DNA from: Oligoflexia bacterium | GTDB taxonomy: Bacteria; Bdellovibrionota_C; UBA2361; JBGSMV01 | Length of the DNA stretch: 64,000 nt | Reading direction: 5' to 3' | Assembly (NCBI GenBank): GCA_019694515.1 | Contig: JAIBBU010000002.1 | Coordinates: 163,326-227,325, forward strand | Shown here: piece by piece, positions 28,250-38,177 of the stretch | Layout: each line of letters opens with the position of its first letter | How positions within the stretch are numbered: position 1 is the first letter of the stretch | Program-made: the position numbers and the translations under genes | Notes under the pieces: generated by a model | Told to the model about the DNA's origin: nothing | The model's input: only the letters and a program-made list of their open reading frames with translations | Databases searched by the model: none

Positions 28250-28482
28250 TTAGTAGCGCCCTCGATCTAACCTGAGCTCAATCTTCGTATTCCCCCACAT
28301 GGCACGATTATCGGCGCGTGCAGCGCCCCTGCAAGAGGCAAATTCCAATTAAACTCGCAATCCTAACACGCGGAACACCAATGCCTACCCGGTCAAATTG
28401 TGTTAGTTTAAATCGTCCAATCCCGGAAGCCGCCTAAAGGCACGAGTTGGACATGAAGTAACCTCAATCGTTGGAACTAAGT

Positions 28483-30033
28483 ATGAAACTCGTCGGCCAA
28501 GTCATTCTAACTGTCTTCTGGGTATTAATCAGCCAACCGGCAGCATTCGGCATCTTTTCTGATCCTCCCGGCTGCGCCGGATCCACCATCTCTGTAAGCA
28601 GCTCCACGGTCAATCTCGCGATTCCAGACAACAACCTCACAGGAATCTCTTATATCATGCCGATCTCCGGCAATCCCCGGGTGATTACCGATGTCGATGT
28701 GACGGTCAACATCTCGCACACCTTCTCTAAGGACTTAGATATTCGTTTGACCTCTCCTCAAGGGACAACCGTTTTGCTCTCAAGCGGGAATGGAGGAAGT
28801 AACGATAACGTTTTCCAGGGCACGCTGTTCGATGACAGCGCCGGCATTGCAAATGCTCCCGGGGCTGTGACCGACACTGCCTTTACGAATGGGGTAGCAG
28901 AGACCCCCCTAGTGCCGGAACAGCCGCTAGACCGCTTCGCTGGTGAGAAGCCGGGCGGAAATTGGATTCTGACGGTTAAAGACCTTTCGCTTGGCGATGT
29001 TGGTACTCTCAACAGCTGGAGCCTCGCCATCCGTGTCTGTGCTGTACCCCCCGTATCAGCGAGTGCCGTCTTTGTGGGTGCCGTGGCGGCACCAGTGGCG
29101 ATTCCCGACAACAATCCTGCCGGAATTAGTCGCGACTTAATTGTTAATGGCATTGGCTCGAAGCTTTGCGGGCTCGAGTTAGCGACTAATATCACGCACA
29201 CGTTTGGTGCAGATCTCGAGATTTTTTTGATTGCACCCAACCTAAGGCAGGCCACGATAACTTCGGACAATGGCGGTGCTAATGATAATGTCTTCGCTGG
29301 AACGACCTGGACCAATCTGGGCACGCCGGTGGTTGATCGCGTCTATACCAATCTTGAGGTTGCAACACCTCTCGCCCCGGAAGAATCGCTGGCCACCTTT
29401 TATGGCGTCAACCCAAACGGTATCTGGACCCTGCTAATTGTTGATGATGCTGGTGGGGACGTGGGAGTGCTGAACAGTTGGTCTTTGCATTTCAAGACCT
29501 GCTCGAATGGCCCGGACACCGACGGAGATATTCTGGGAGATTCGTTGGACAACTGTCCCAATGTTTCTAGTCCAAATCAGACCGATAGCGATTCGGACGG
29601 AACAGGAGACCTCTGTGATGATTGCGCAGCCGACCCCTTAAAGGTAGTAGCAGGAATCTGCGGCTGCGGGATCTCCGACGCCGACCTGGATCATAGTGGA
29701 ATTTCAGACTGCCTCTCAAACGCTGAGGTTAAAAACCTGCTCTCCCAGATTAAGGCCTCACTCCGAAGAGTAAAACCTGCATCCACGCTCCAGCAGCGCC
29801 AAAGGCAAAAAGAGCTAAATGCCAAAATTAAGGAGCTGCTCAAGTCGCTTGATAGTGTGGTCTCTCATCCTACCGGAGTCTTCACCACCACGGACGGTAC
29901 AGACGTAACGCAGTCAGCAGGCAAGATCTCTAGCGCTGTGAGAAGGGCGCTCAGGATTAATAGCGGCGCGTTCAGCGCCAATAAAAAGAGTGCGCTTAAA
30001 GCGCTAAAATCCCTTAATCGCGTAATGACCTGA
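28483..30033 (+). CDS. Secreted protein with two P-domains and a thrombospondin type 3 repeat
   Basis: A 516-residue exported protein. After a signal peptide (residues 1-~22) come two proprotein-convertase P-domains (about 30-190 and 195-345), each with the hallmarks DNNLTGISYIM/DNNPAGISRDL, VNISHTFSKDLDIRLTSP and GGNWILTVKD…LNSWSL. A Ca-binding thrombospondin type 3 segment follows (DTDGDILGDSLDNCPN, DSDSDGTGDLCDDC), then a Lys-rich helical tail. No catalytic domain is present, so it is not itself a protease. I chose the ATG at 28483; a TTG at 28471 would add four residues. Likely surface-attached or released. It converges on the helicase gene with 11 bp between the stops. Confidence 0.82.
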   Translation: MKLVGQVILTVFWVLISQPAAFGIFSDPPGCAGSTISVSSSTVNLAIPDNNLTGISYIMPISGNPRVITDVDVTVNISHTFSKDLDIRLTSPQGTTVLLSSGNGGSNDNVFQGTLFDDSAGIANAPGAVTDTAFTNGVAETPLVPEQPLDRFAGEKPGGNWILTVKDLSLGDVGTLNSWSLAIRVCAVPPVSASAVFVGAVAAPVAIPDNNPAGISRDLIVNGIGSKLCGLELATNITHTFGADLEIFLIAPNLRQATITSDNGGANDNVFAGTTWTNLGTPVVDRVYTNLEVATPLAPEESLATFYGVNPNGIWTLLIVDDAGGDVGVLNSWSLHFKTCSNGPDTDGDILGDSLDNCPNVSSPNQTDSDSDGTGDLCDDCAADPLKVVAGICGCGISDADLDHSGISDCLSNAEVKNLLSQIKASLRRVKPASTLQQRQRQKELNAKIKELLKSLDSVVSHPTGVFTTTDGTDVTQSAGKISSAVRRALRINSGAFSANKKSALKALKSLNRVMT

Positions 30034-30044
30034 AGCAGACTCGC

Positions 30045-32165
30045 TTATTCGAACATATCTAGCTGCCTTCGAGCTACTTCGCTGAAAGCTCCGCTTTCAA
30101 TTAGATAACGGCTGGCGAACTGCGGGCGGCTGCCATAGCGGGATTGCCGTTCCATCGGCCAGGAGAGATACAGCATGTTCTTTGCCCGCGTTGCAGCGAC
30201 ATAAAAAAGCCGCCGTTCTTCGGCTAGCTGAGCCTCCTCTCCTGAACGCAGCGCCTGATTGCTCGGCAAAAGCCCCTCGTTTAGACCTGGCATGAAGACA
30301 TTAGCGAACTCTAGCCCCTTGGCACCGTGGATCGTAGAAATAATGATGGCCGATTTTTCGCCATTTTCAGCGGGCTTGGCCTGCCTAGTCTTGCGTTTAA
30401 TTCGCTCTAAGTGTCCGAGGTAAGTCTTAAAACTGGGCCGCGGTGCCTTGCGCTCGAAGGTTTCAATGTAGCCGCAGATTTGACGCAGATTCTTGGTCGC
30501 CTCTGATTTGGGGTGCTGCGCCTGCCAGGCCTCAGGAGCGGTGTCTTTAGGATAAAGCGCTGCCATGCCGCGCCTCGCAATTTCACTTAAGGTGTGGACT
30601 CGCGGAGTGCGCATCGCCTCTGCATGCAGCGTTTCGACTAATTCAACCAGCTGTCCTGCTGCTGCACGTCCCTGCGCAGACATCGCGCTGAGTCCGCCGG
30701 CATGAAGAATTCGCCAGAAAGAATCACTCCCCTCGTCGCGCTGCTGCATGAGAGCTTCAAAGTCGGAGGAGGGCAGGGCGAAAACGGAATCCTCTAGGAG
30801 TTGGAAGAATGCGGGATCTTCGCGCTCCGGATCATGTGCGGCCGCGAGCAGCGAATATACGTTGCGCTTGATCTCTCCGAGCCTAAAGAGATCGCGGCGC
30901 CAGATCTCGTAAGGCAGCCGTGCTTCCTCTAAGGCTGCGCGGATGGGAGCAAGTCGCAGCGTACTTCTCACCAAAATTGCAAAATCATGCAGCGGCTGAC
31001 CCGAGTCCATGATCGTCTTCACAATCCAGTCAGCTTCACTAAGCTCGTCCTGATGCGCGATTACGACCGGCTCAGCGCCGCCGCTGCGTGCCGACACCAA
31101 CATTTTCTGGTGACGTTCCTTCTCATGAGTCATGAGGCGATTACTCAGATTCAGGATCGGCTGAGTACAACGATAACAGGTTTCCAGCTTGATCGTTTTG
31201 GCATCTGCCCATTTGGCCGGAAAGGCACGGATCAATCCCACATCGGCAGCACGCCAGCCATAAATCGACTGATCGTCGTCTCCGACTACGCATAGGTTTT
31301 GATGTCCGCCTGCCAGCAGTCTTAGCAGCTCGTCTTGCGCATGATTAGTGTCCTGATATTCATCTACGAGGATGAAATCGAATTTTCGCCGCCATTGCTG
31401 TAAAATCGCCGGCCCCTGCAACGGGTCCTTAAAAATTGCTACTGGCAATCGCAGCAAATCATCGCAGTCCACCAATCCCGCACGATGCAGCTCCTTCTGA
31501 TACTCGACATAGGCGGGCGCGAAAATCTCGTCACTAAGGGCCAAGTCCCGCGGCCCGAGGAGCCGGCTCTTCCATAATCCAATCTGCGCCTGCAGCTTCT
31601 CCAACGGGCGCCCTCCAGCTTCGTGGAGCTGGTACGGGCTAAGCTGCCTTAGTCCTCTTTCCAAGAATTTATCTTGGTAGATATCGGAGACCAACCGCAC
31701 CTGGTCACTGTATCCCACCACGGAGGCGTGCTCGCGTAAGATCCTGGAGCCAAAACCATGGAGGGTGAGGACCACCGGCCGAGCCCAGGTATGCTCCCTT
31801 AATAGAGCGCGGCAACGATGGTGCATCTCTTCCCGGGCCTTATTGGTAAAGGTGACCGCTAGAATCCTGCCGGGCCGAAATCCTAATCCCGTGAGATATG
31901 CAATTCGATTAGTCACGACTCGGGTTTTACCGCTCCCGGCCCCAGCCAACACCAGAAGCGGACCTTCGACATGCTCTACTGCCGCGCGCTGCGCAGCATT
32001 CATCCCTCGAACGCTCTTTCTTAGCAGCGCTTCTCGATCTTGTGGCCCTAAATTATTGGAGAGAGTTGGGCGGGCAAAGTTCGGCAATGTCGCCTGGAAC
32101 GACAGATCGTCAAAGAGGAGCAGAGGCTCAGAGGGAGGACCTTTGGTCGTTTGGCGGGTACCCAT
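30045..32165 (-). CDS. UvrD/Rep/PcrA-family SF1A DNA helicase
   Basis: A 706-residue 3'-5' helicase. All core motifs are visible: Q-motif and motif I (MNAAQRAAVEH, LAGAGSGKTRVVTNRIAYL), motif II (ILVDEYQDTNHAQ), motif III (VVGDDDQSIYGWRAAD), motif V (STIHGAKGLEFANVF) and motif VI (LFYVAATRAKNMLYLSW). The first ~50 residues are an extra tail. It lacks the extended C terminus of AddA/RecB, but is divergent from a RecB-like nuclease gene across a shared 164-bp AT-rich region, suggesting joint work in repair or recombination. Whether it is the cell's main UvrD cannot be told. Confidence 0.9.
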   Translation of the reverse strand: MGTRQTTKGPPSEPLLLFDDLSFQATLPNFARPTLSNNLGPQDREALLRKSVRGMNAAQRAAVEHVEGPLLVLAGAGSGKTRVVTNRIAYLTGLGFRPGRILAVTFTNKAREEMHHRCRALLREHTWARPVVLTLHGFGSRILREHASVVGYSDQVRLVSDIYQDKFLERGLRQLSPYQLHEAGGRPLEKLQAQIGLWKSRLLGPRDLALSDEIFAPAYVEYQKELHRAGLVDCDDLLRLPVAIFKDPLQGPAILQQWRRKFDFILVDEYQDTNHAQDELLRLLAGGHQNLCVVGDDDQSIYGWRAADVGLIRAFPAKWADAKTIKLETCYRCTQPILNLSNRLMTHEKERHQKMLVSARSGGAEPVVIAHQDELSEADWIVKTIMDSGQPLHDFAILVRSTLRLAPIRAALEEARLPYEIWRRDLFRLGEIKRNVYSLLAAAHDPEREDPAFFQLLEDSVFALPSSDFEALMQQRDEGSDSFWRILHAGGLSAMSAQGRAAAGQLVELVETLHAEAMRTPRVHTLSEIARRGMAALYPKDTAPEAWQAQHPKSEATKNLRQICGYIETFERKAPRPSFKTYLGHLERIKRKTRQAKPAENGEKSAIIISTIHGAKGLEFANVFMPGLNEGLLPSNQALRSGEEAQLAEERRLFYVAATRAKNMLYLSWPMERQSRYGSRPQFASRYLIESGAFSEVARRQLDMFE

Positions 32166-32275
32166 GGTAGGGTCTTTTATAACATAGTGCTAACAGATAA
32201 CACATTCAGCAACAAACGTCGTTATGTCTCATAGTTACAGGTAGTTAGCCTTTAATATTTTATCCAACTAATGTT

Positions 32276-32304
32276 TTATTAATATCCCCGATCGCTGCTA
32301 TATT
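32276..32304 (+). promoter_or_regulatory. Candidate promoter for the Fe-S nuclease gene
   Basis: TTATTA (32276-32281), 17-bp spacer, TATATT (32299-32304), 25 bp before the GTG at 32330. It lies in the AT-rich divergent region 32166-32329, which should also carry the helicase promoter. The -35 is poor. Confidence 0.35.
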
Positions 32305-32329
32305 ACTGCAGCCTTAAAACGAGACCATT

Positions 32330-33808
32330 GTGAAGAGCAGCGCCCCACATCCAACCCATCCGCAAGCCGAGCAGCTCAATTTAGAGCTGGGTTCGTCCGC
32401 GGATTTGAGCGGAGCGCAGTTCGGTTCCGCCGCTGCCCGGGTGGCGGCATCGATTCCGAAAATTGCGCTCGATCCCAGGCGGCGTTATCCCGCGCTGCAA
32501 TCCTCTTACTCTCATCGCAAGACCATGGAAGATTGTCCGCGCCAGAGCTATGAATACTCACGGCGGGAGAAGGGACGCGATCCCGAGGCCGACCCGCGAG
32601 ATCGCGAGATCTTTCTTCGTACCACTCTTAAGAGCTCGCCAGAAATATTGGGACATGCTGTACATGAAGCGGCGGCGTATGCCCTCTCGACATTATGCGG
32701 AGAGAAGCTCGGAGAGAACCAATACGCTCCATCGCGGATTGTGACACTGGACGAGCTCCTGGATCGCGCCAGCCGCTGGTACATACGGATCATGGGACTA
32801 AGCGCGGGCGCGAGCAGGCTCCATTTCGCAGCCGACCCGGAGCGCTTTCCGTTACTCGTTGAGGATGTACTGGAGATGAACCGGCGCCCCCTCGAAGTTG
32901 AGCGGGTCGGGGTGGTTGCAATGCATAAATGGCGCAGCGAACTCTGGAGTGACATCAACACCTGCATTACAAATTTTTACACCTTATTTTTTGCTCCGCG
33001 GGTCCAAGGACTAACTGACGGGGGTTTTCTTTCCCAGGCTACAGGAGGTTTTGCTCAGCTTAAACCGGGACGATATCCGGCAGGAGACTTTCTGACGATT
33101 GAGGGCTGGCGCGAAAGCGAATTTTCCTCTGACTCCGTCGGAGCCCATGCGCGTTCAAATGAATGGCCACACTTTCTCTTACCAATCGTGCATACGATCA
33201 GGGACCACACGGGTTCTCTGGTGCGTCGAGGGTTCGATGCAAAAAATCTTTGTATTTTAGATTTCGCATATGCCGAGCCCGAACGTGATAGCTGGCACGA
33301 AGGCAGGCATTCGCCTGGACGGATCGTGATCTGCGATTGGAAGACGAATACCTTGGATCCTGAAACCAATCGACCCTGGGGAGGGAAAGCCCGCCAGCAC
33401 CTCCAGCAGCTCTCGGAGTATGCAGTTTATATGTTGGAGCTCTTTCCTGAACTTACCCCGCAGGACATCATTCTTCGGCTCTACTATCTTCGGGGTGAAG
33501 GAATCTCAGCAGAAGACAGGGTGGAGGAGTACTCAGCCGCCAGTATTGATTCTTCGCCCGGCATGGCAGTAACCCGCGAGCGGATTCGGCTTGCGATCCA
33601 GGACCGCGCCAATCGGTTCTTCGACCCGGTGACAGGGCAAACGGAGCTAAGCCTTTGGCCCTATGCCGAAAACAAATCGACTTGCACTTATTGCAAGGTG
33701 GCTGGGATCTGCGATGGAGCGCCCCCCGAGACGCGCGCGGCGATGAATTTTGATATTATCTCGATGCGACCATCGGGCACCGACAAGCCGGTGGACGAAG
33801 GAATTTAG
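32330..33808 (+). CDS. PD-(D/E)XK nuclease with AddB/Cas4-type Fe-S cysteines
   Basis: A 492-residue RecB-family nuclease. The nuclease core shows Asp336 and Lys338 in VICDWKTN, followed by the QxxxY motif QLSEYAVYM. Four cysteines match the Fe-S cluster that staples such nucleases: Cys69 in MEDCPRQSYEYSRR near the N terminus, and Cys452, Cys455 and Cys461 in CTYCKVAGIC near the C terminus. The first ~50 residues are low complexity. The start is GTG at 32330; no ATG is near. It is divergent from the UvrD-like helicase and converges with an SF2 helicase. Probably processes DNA ends; the partner is an inference. Confidence 0.8.
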   Translation: MKSSAPHPTHPQAEQLNLELGSSADLSGAQFGSAAARVAASIPKIALDPRRRYPALQSSYSHRKTMEDCPRQSYEYSRREKGRDPEADPRDREIFLRTTLKSSPEILGHAVHEAAAYALSTLCGEKLGENQYAPSRIVTLDELLDRASRWYIRIMGLSAGASRLHFAADPERFPLLVEDVLEMNRRPLEVERVGVVAMHKWRSELWSDINTCITNFYTLFFAPRVQGLTDGGFLSQATGGFAQLKPGRYPAGDFLTIEGWRESEFSSDSVGAHARSNEWPHFLLPIVHTIRDHTGSLVRRGFDAKNLCILDFAYAEPERDSWHEGRHSPGRIVICDWKTNTLDPETNRPWGGKARQHLQQLSEYAVYMLELFPELTPQDIILRLYYLRGEGISAEDRVEEYSAASIDSSPGMAVTRERIRLAIQDRANRFFDPVTGQTELSLWPYAENKSTCTYCKVAGICDGAPPETRAAMNFDIISMRPSGTDKPVDEGI

Positions 33809-33865
33809 CGCGCTTATTCCCGCTTAGGGCCCTTGTATCCTTGGGAGATGCCGCGGATGGCGCTC

Positions 33866-36061
33866 CTAGCGTTCCATTTCGCGGATCTTCCTCCGCCCCG
33901 AGTTCAATACGAAGCGATCATAACCGTGGCGGTCAAGTAGATAGATAATTTCAGCGCTCTGTACCCCCTGCTCGCCGGGTTTCGACGAGCGGCCGGCCCG
34001 TCCGCGCAGCTGCTGGATCCGAACCGGTTCTCCATTGGGGTGAGTCACAATTACCCAGCTAGCACGCGGAACGTCGTGACCTTCTTCAATCACACGCGTT
34101 GCCACCGCCACATGCGCGACGCTCTGAAACTCGTCGAAGCGCCGGGCCTGCTCGGCTGCACTTAAGGGGATCAGAGGATGCGCACCTTTGCCGGTAATCG
34201 CAACGATCTTCATCCCCCAAAAGGCAAAATGGTGCTTCAGATACTGCCTGAGATAGTCCGCGTCATCTCGCAGCTGCGAACTAACGATCCCGCGCTCGCC
34301 GGGCCTTTTGAGCGCTTGCTCCATGATCTCCTCGCAGAGTTTTAAAAGGCGCGGATGATCGGCGGCACCTACCTGCTTGATGTAAGAGTTTCGCGCCGCA
34401 TTCAGAAAAATCCGGATCGCCGCGGCGCGATTATTGACCACGGCACTCGTCCCGCACTGACTTTGATGGAAGAGCTGCCCCCAACGCTGCTGATAAAGCA
34501 GCTCTTGGAAGGGGGTCTCGCCAGCCATTAACCGAAAGGCTTCTCTAAATTGCCGGGAGCGACTAAGACCGAAGGCCCACCACCGCGGACGTTCCGGTTT
34601 ACGCAGCTTCTTATAGCTACCATCATCCAAAACCTTGACGCTAAGCCGACTATCGGCGCCAACGTCGATCTGAAAGGGGTGCACAAATTCAATCCCCGAC
34701 GATCCTAAGATCCGGCCGCCGGCATTCAGGAAGGCAAGTCCGCCCTGCTTTCTGAGAAGGGTATAAAGCCGCTTGAAGGCGCGGAGCTGCGCGATCAGCA
34801 TCTGAGCTTTGCGGCGCTGCTTTAATATGGGGTAATCGCGGTCGAGACGAGAAGCGAGCAGTTTAAGGCGTTTGTCGTCCGGAAACTGGTATTTTAGAAG
34901 ATTTTTGCGCCTAATCCGGATCGGGGTGTCGAACAGGCTAAGCTCCTGCTGCTTTTGGGAGTAAAGGAGACGGGCTTCGACTTCCTGGCCGGCCTCCTTC
35001 AACAGGGTCAGTGCACGTCGATGCCGCTGCCACTGCTGCCCCTGCCAGCTGTATGAGACCGAGCGCTCACGCCATGGAACCCGCTTCGGTCTAAATCTAA
35101 AATAGTGCTGGAAGCTGAAATGGTTTCGAAGTTCCCGCAAACGGTTCTTGCTTGAGGCTGGAGTGGCGGACACTCCGACAACGAGCTGCGGGCCGGTTCT
35201 TAACGCCGTGGCCAATTTTGCCAAGGGGTCATCGCCAAAACCGTGCTGAATCTCATCTAATGCCACCATCCAGAAGCGCGACAGATTCAGGCTCGGAGAG
35301 CGGGGGCGTCCCTGATCGTCGACCGCGCGGATATCGTTCCAAATGACATGCGGAGTTGCTATGACTAGCTTGACGCGCGGGTCGGAGTACACCTGCGCCC
35401 GTTTTTCCGGAGAACACAGATCTCCGGAGAGTAGCGCCATGCCGGGTACTGGATTAAATGGAGTAGCATCGGAGTGGGGTGCCTCCAAATTTAGAAATAT
35501 TCCAGCGAACCGTCCAATCTGCTGCACCAGCGCTTCCTGAGGGGTGGTAATCAGTACCGCATGCCCCTGATTCAGGGCCCACTGCGTTAGCATCATCACG
35601 GCCACGCTTTTCCCTGAACCGGTCGGAGATTTAACTAGCACCCCCTGACGCTCAGTCGCTTCAGCCTGCGGAGCTTTGAATAAGGCCGTAATAAGTTCGA
35701 CACATTTGGTTTGCCAGGGATCATGCCACATCGATGCGGTCTTTAGACCGAGAATGCCGTGTTGCTCACAGAAGTCTGTGAGGATACGCAGGCCCGCTGC
35801 TCCATAGGCTGGATCGCCCAGGTTATCGAAAAGCTCGGGGTCCTGTACTGACGGGAAGGTTACCTCATCAAAAAGGTCGGGCAGGGTTGCTGTCATTGGG
35901 GTGCGACTCTTAAGCGGTCGCTTCGCAATCTGCACATCACGAAATTTGCCGAGGTCGATATGCACCTGGCCTAGGTCCAGAGGCGAAATGACCGAGCCCT
36001 CGCCACTCTGCTGCGCCGACTCGCTCACTGGTGGGGGTATCGGAGGAACTTGCCGCGCCAT
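33866..36061 (-). CDS. SF2 DNA/RNA helicase
   Basis: A 731-residue SF2 helicase-like protein. Motif I is VKSPTGSGKSVAVMML, motif II is a DExH variant (MVALDEIQHGFG), motif III is VGVSATPAS, and motif VI is RIQQLRGRAGRSS. Between motif III and the C-terminal RecA lobe lies a long basic insertion (~residues 310-470) without recognisable fold. The N terminus is Pro/Ser-rich (MARQVPPIPPPVSESAQQS). I chose the ATG at 36061, eight bases after the stop of the upstream ABC gene with TAGGG in front; an ATG at 36100 would overlap that gene by 32 bp. Same operon as the ABC transporter. Confidence 0.8.
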   Translation of the reverse strand: MARQVPPIPPPVSESAQQSGEGSVISPLDLGQVHIDLGKFRDVQIAKRPLKSRTPMTATLPDLFDEVTFPSVQDPELFDNLGDPAYGAAGLRILTDFCEQHGILGLKTASMWHDPWQTKCVELITALFKAPQAEATERQGVLVKSPTGSGKSVAVMMLTQWALNQGHAVLITTPQEALVQQIGRFAGIFLNLEAPHSDATPFNPVPGMALLSGDLCSPEKRAQVYSDPRVKLVIATPHVIWNDIRAVDDQGRPRSPSLNLSRFWMVALDEIQHGFGDDPLAKLATALRTGPQLVVGVSATPASSKNRLRELRNHFSFQHYFRFRPKRVPWRERSVSYSWQGQQWQRHRRALTLLKEAGQEVEARLLYSQKQQELSLFDTPIRIRRKNLLKYQFPDDKRLKLLASRLDRDYPILKQRRKAQMLIAQLRAFKRLYTLLRKQGGLAFLNAGGRILGSSGIEFVHPFQIDVGADSRLSVKVLDDGSYKKLRKPERPRWWAFGLSRSRQFREAFRLMAGETPFQELLYQQRWGQLFHQSQCGTSAVVNNRAAAIRIFLNAARNSYIKQVGAADHPRLLKLCEEIMEQALKRPGERGIVSSQLRDDADYLRQYLKHHFAFWGMKIVAITGKGAHPLIPLSAAEQARRFDEFQSVAHVAVATRVIEEGHDVPRASWVIVTHPNGEPVRIQQLRGRAGRSSKPGEQGVQSAEIIYLLDRHGYDRFVLNSGRRKIREMER

Positions 36062-36068
36062 AGATGCC

Positions 36069-38108
36069 CTAAGTGGTGCCGGGTAGGGAGCTGGGACCAT
36101 GCCCCTTTATCGCGCTAGCTGCCGCACCAAACGTCTGCTGCGCAAGGGTTGGAGTTTGAGCGCTACGGGAGGCCTCAGCTGCGCCATTTGTATAGATCTC
36201 TGATTGGCGGAGAAAGTTAGTGCGATACCAGCCTTCCTGAGCCATTAGCTCCTCATGCGTACCTGTGGCAGAGATCTTTCCGTTCTCCACGACCAGAATC
36301 AGGTCGGCACTTCTGGCGCTCCCGAGACGGTGGGTAATATCGATCGTAGTTACCTTACCACGCTCTTCTTCGAGATAATTAGTCAGCTCAAGCTCCTTTG
36401 GCGGGGAAAGCGCTGACATCGCTTCATCGCGGGTTTTTAACTTGGTTCCGCTCAAAATAGACGCCATCAGAGTGATCAGCTGCTGCTCTCCACCAGAGAA
36501 TCCGGCCCCGTCGCTAAAGGAGGCATTCACCCGGGTATCAAAACCGAACTTCTTCTTGGCCATGATCTGATCCACGCCGGTGCGCGTTGCGACCTCGTCC
36601 CAGTCCAACTCTGGCGTGCCGACGACCCGTAGCTCGATCGCTTGCCGAACTGTGAACCCTGCGAAATCCCGTTCATCCTGAGCAATCTGAGACACGAGCG
36701 GGAGCCAGCTCTGCGTATCGTACCCTCCGATCTTAATCGAACCTTTGGTTGGCTTATAGACTCCTGTCAGAAGCTTAATCAGCGTCGTCTTACCACCACC
36801 ATTGTCACCAACCACCACCACTCTGAATCCCGCCGGGATACAAAGCTCTGGGATTGTCAGGGCCGGCTTCAGGGTGTTGGCGTAGGTGAACTCCAGATCC
36901 TTTATCTGCGCGTCAGGTGGGGTGACAAAGGCGATCCGCTGGCGCTTCTCTGCATTCGCATGGCCCAGCTCCTCAAGATCATAAAGCGTGCTGACAACAC
37001 GTAGCCGTTCGCTGACTTCTCCAAGCTTTTCCCCTATATCTTTAAATCCCAAGCGCGCCTTGGTCAGCGTTGAGGCCAGAAACACGAAGCCCGAAATGGA
37101 TGACTGCAATACACCCACATAACGCATCAAGAATAAAAAACCGCCCACCACCGGAAGATCACTTAAGAAGTCGGCGCGTGTCTGTGATTTGCGGTTGTGA
37201 CTGTCGGTTTTATAGCGGCTATCGAGAATCCTGGAGTAGTTCTCCATAAACGCCTCGATTACCTCGTCCGTCTTGCCGGCCAATGAAAAAGCCGCAGCTC
37301 CCGCGGGATCAAGAAGCCTCTGCCGCCAGTAATTATTACGCTTGTCGGACTCGGTCAGCGAGCGCGCGACCTCGGTTCTAAGTTGAGCCTGCTGGTAGGC
37401 TGAGCGCAGCAAATTCATCCCAGGGACGATCACGACCGCCGCCGCGAAGAGCGCACCCGCAAACCATGCATTCTGTGAGACTGAAAGCTGGGTTGCAAGG
37501 ATAGCCACAGCGATCGAGGAGGTCCCCACAGACTGGAAGAACGCAAAGCCGCTCTTGGCTAACCCTTTGATATCGAATTCGGAGCGGCGGATCTCAACCA
37601 CCTTATTCGCGACCGCGCGGCTCTCAGTCAATTCCACAGGGATCCGGGAAACAGCTTCCAAAACTCGGCGCGTAATCAGTTTGTCAATTACCAGCTCGTG
37701 CCGGGATTCGACCTGCTTTTCAAGTTTGCTGGCGAAGGTGCGCTCCACCACGGCTAACACCGCAGCAGCGACGCCCCATTTTAGGAGATCGTCTTGCGCT
37801 CCGGGGCGCAGATGCTGAATGACTTTTCCGAAAGCGAAGAAGGCACCGTAGGTGACCGCATTATTAAGCGCCATCGATCCGGCACGCGCCCAAGCCATTT
37901 TTGGATCGACGGCGACCAATTCACCGAGAAAATGAAGCCCCCTCCCGAGAAGGGTACGGAGCTCAGCGCGGCTGATTTTGGAATTCTCTGGCCCCGGTTG
38001 AGGCGCAGCTGCGGGCTTTTGTTCAGGGAGTACACTAACAGCAGCTGCTGGGCCAGCTGCGGTGACAGCATGGGGGCGCGGATCTGTAGCCGTGACGGTT
38101 CTTTGCAT
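36069..38108 (-). CDS. ABC exporter-type half-transporter (fused permease and ATPase)
   Basis: A 679-residue protein: a Pro/Ala-rich N-terminal tail (~1-45), a type IV exporter membrane domain (~60-380, about six hydrophobic segments such as LKWGVAAAVLAVVE and WFAGALFAAAVVIVPGMN) and a nucleotide-binding domain. Walker A is GDNGGGKTTLIKLL, signature FSGGEQQL, and the H-loop is TIDITHRL. The Walker B region reads KLKTRDEAMSAL: Asp-Glu are kept, but the hydrophobic strand and the D-loop (SALSP instead of SALD) are altered. Substrate unknown. Downstream helicase gene is eight bases away, an odd pairing. Confidence 0.82.
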   Translation of the reverse strand: MQRTVTATDPRPHAVTAAGPAAAVSVLPEQKPAAAPQPGPENSKISRAELRTLLGRGLHFLGELVAVDPKMAWARAGSMALNNAVTYGAFFAFGKVIQHLRPGAQDDLLKWGVAAAVLAVVERTFASKLEKQVESRHELVIDKLITRRVLEAVSRIPVELTESRAVANKVVEIRRSEFDIKGLAKSGFAFFQSVGTSSIAVAILATQLSVSQNAWFAGALFAAAVVIVPGMNLLRSAYQQAQLRTEVARSLTESDKRNNYWRQRLLDPAGAAAFSLAGKTDEVIEAFMENYSRILDSRYKTDSHNRKSQTRADFLSDLPVVGGFLFLMRYVGVLQSSISGFVFLASTLTKARLGFKDIGEKLGEVSERLRVVSTLYDLEELGHANAEKRQRIAFVTPPDAQIKDLEFTYANTLKPALTIPELCIPAGFRVVVVGDNGGGKTTLIKLLTGVYKPTKGSIKIGGYDTQSWLPLVSQIAQDERDFAGFTVRQAIELRVVGTPELDWDEVATRTGVDQIMAKKKFGFDTRVNASFSDGAGFSGGEQQLITLMASILSGTKLKTRDEAMSALSPPKELELTNYLEEERGKVTTIDITHRLGSARSADLILVVENGKISATGTHEELMAQEGWYRTNFLRQSEIYTNGAAEASRSAQTPTLAQQTFGAAASAIKGHGPSSLPGTT

Positions 38109-38177
38109 ATCGAGACAGTGTTATATCGCGCGGTGCGCGGTTAATCAAACCGACCGCTTAGGCCTCGCCGATAGGTG

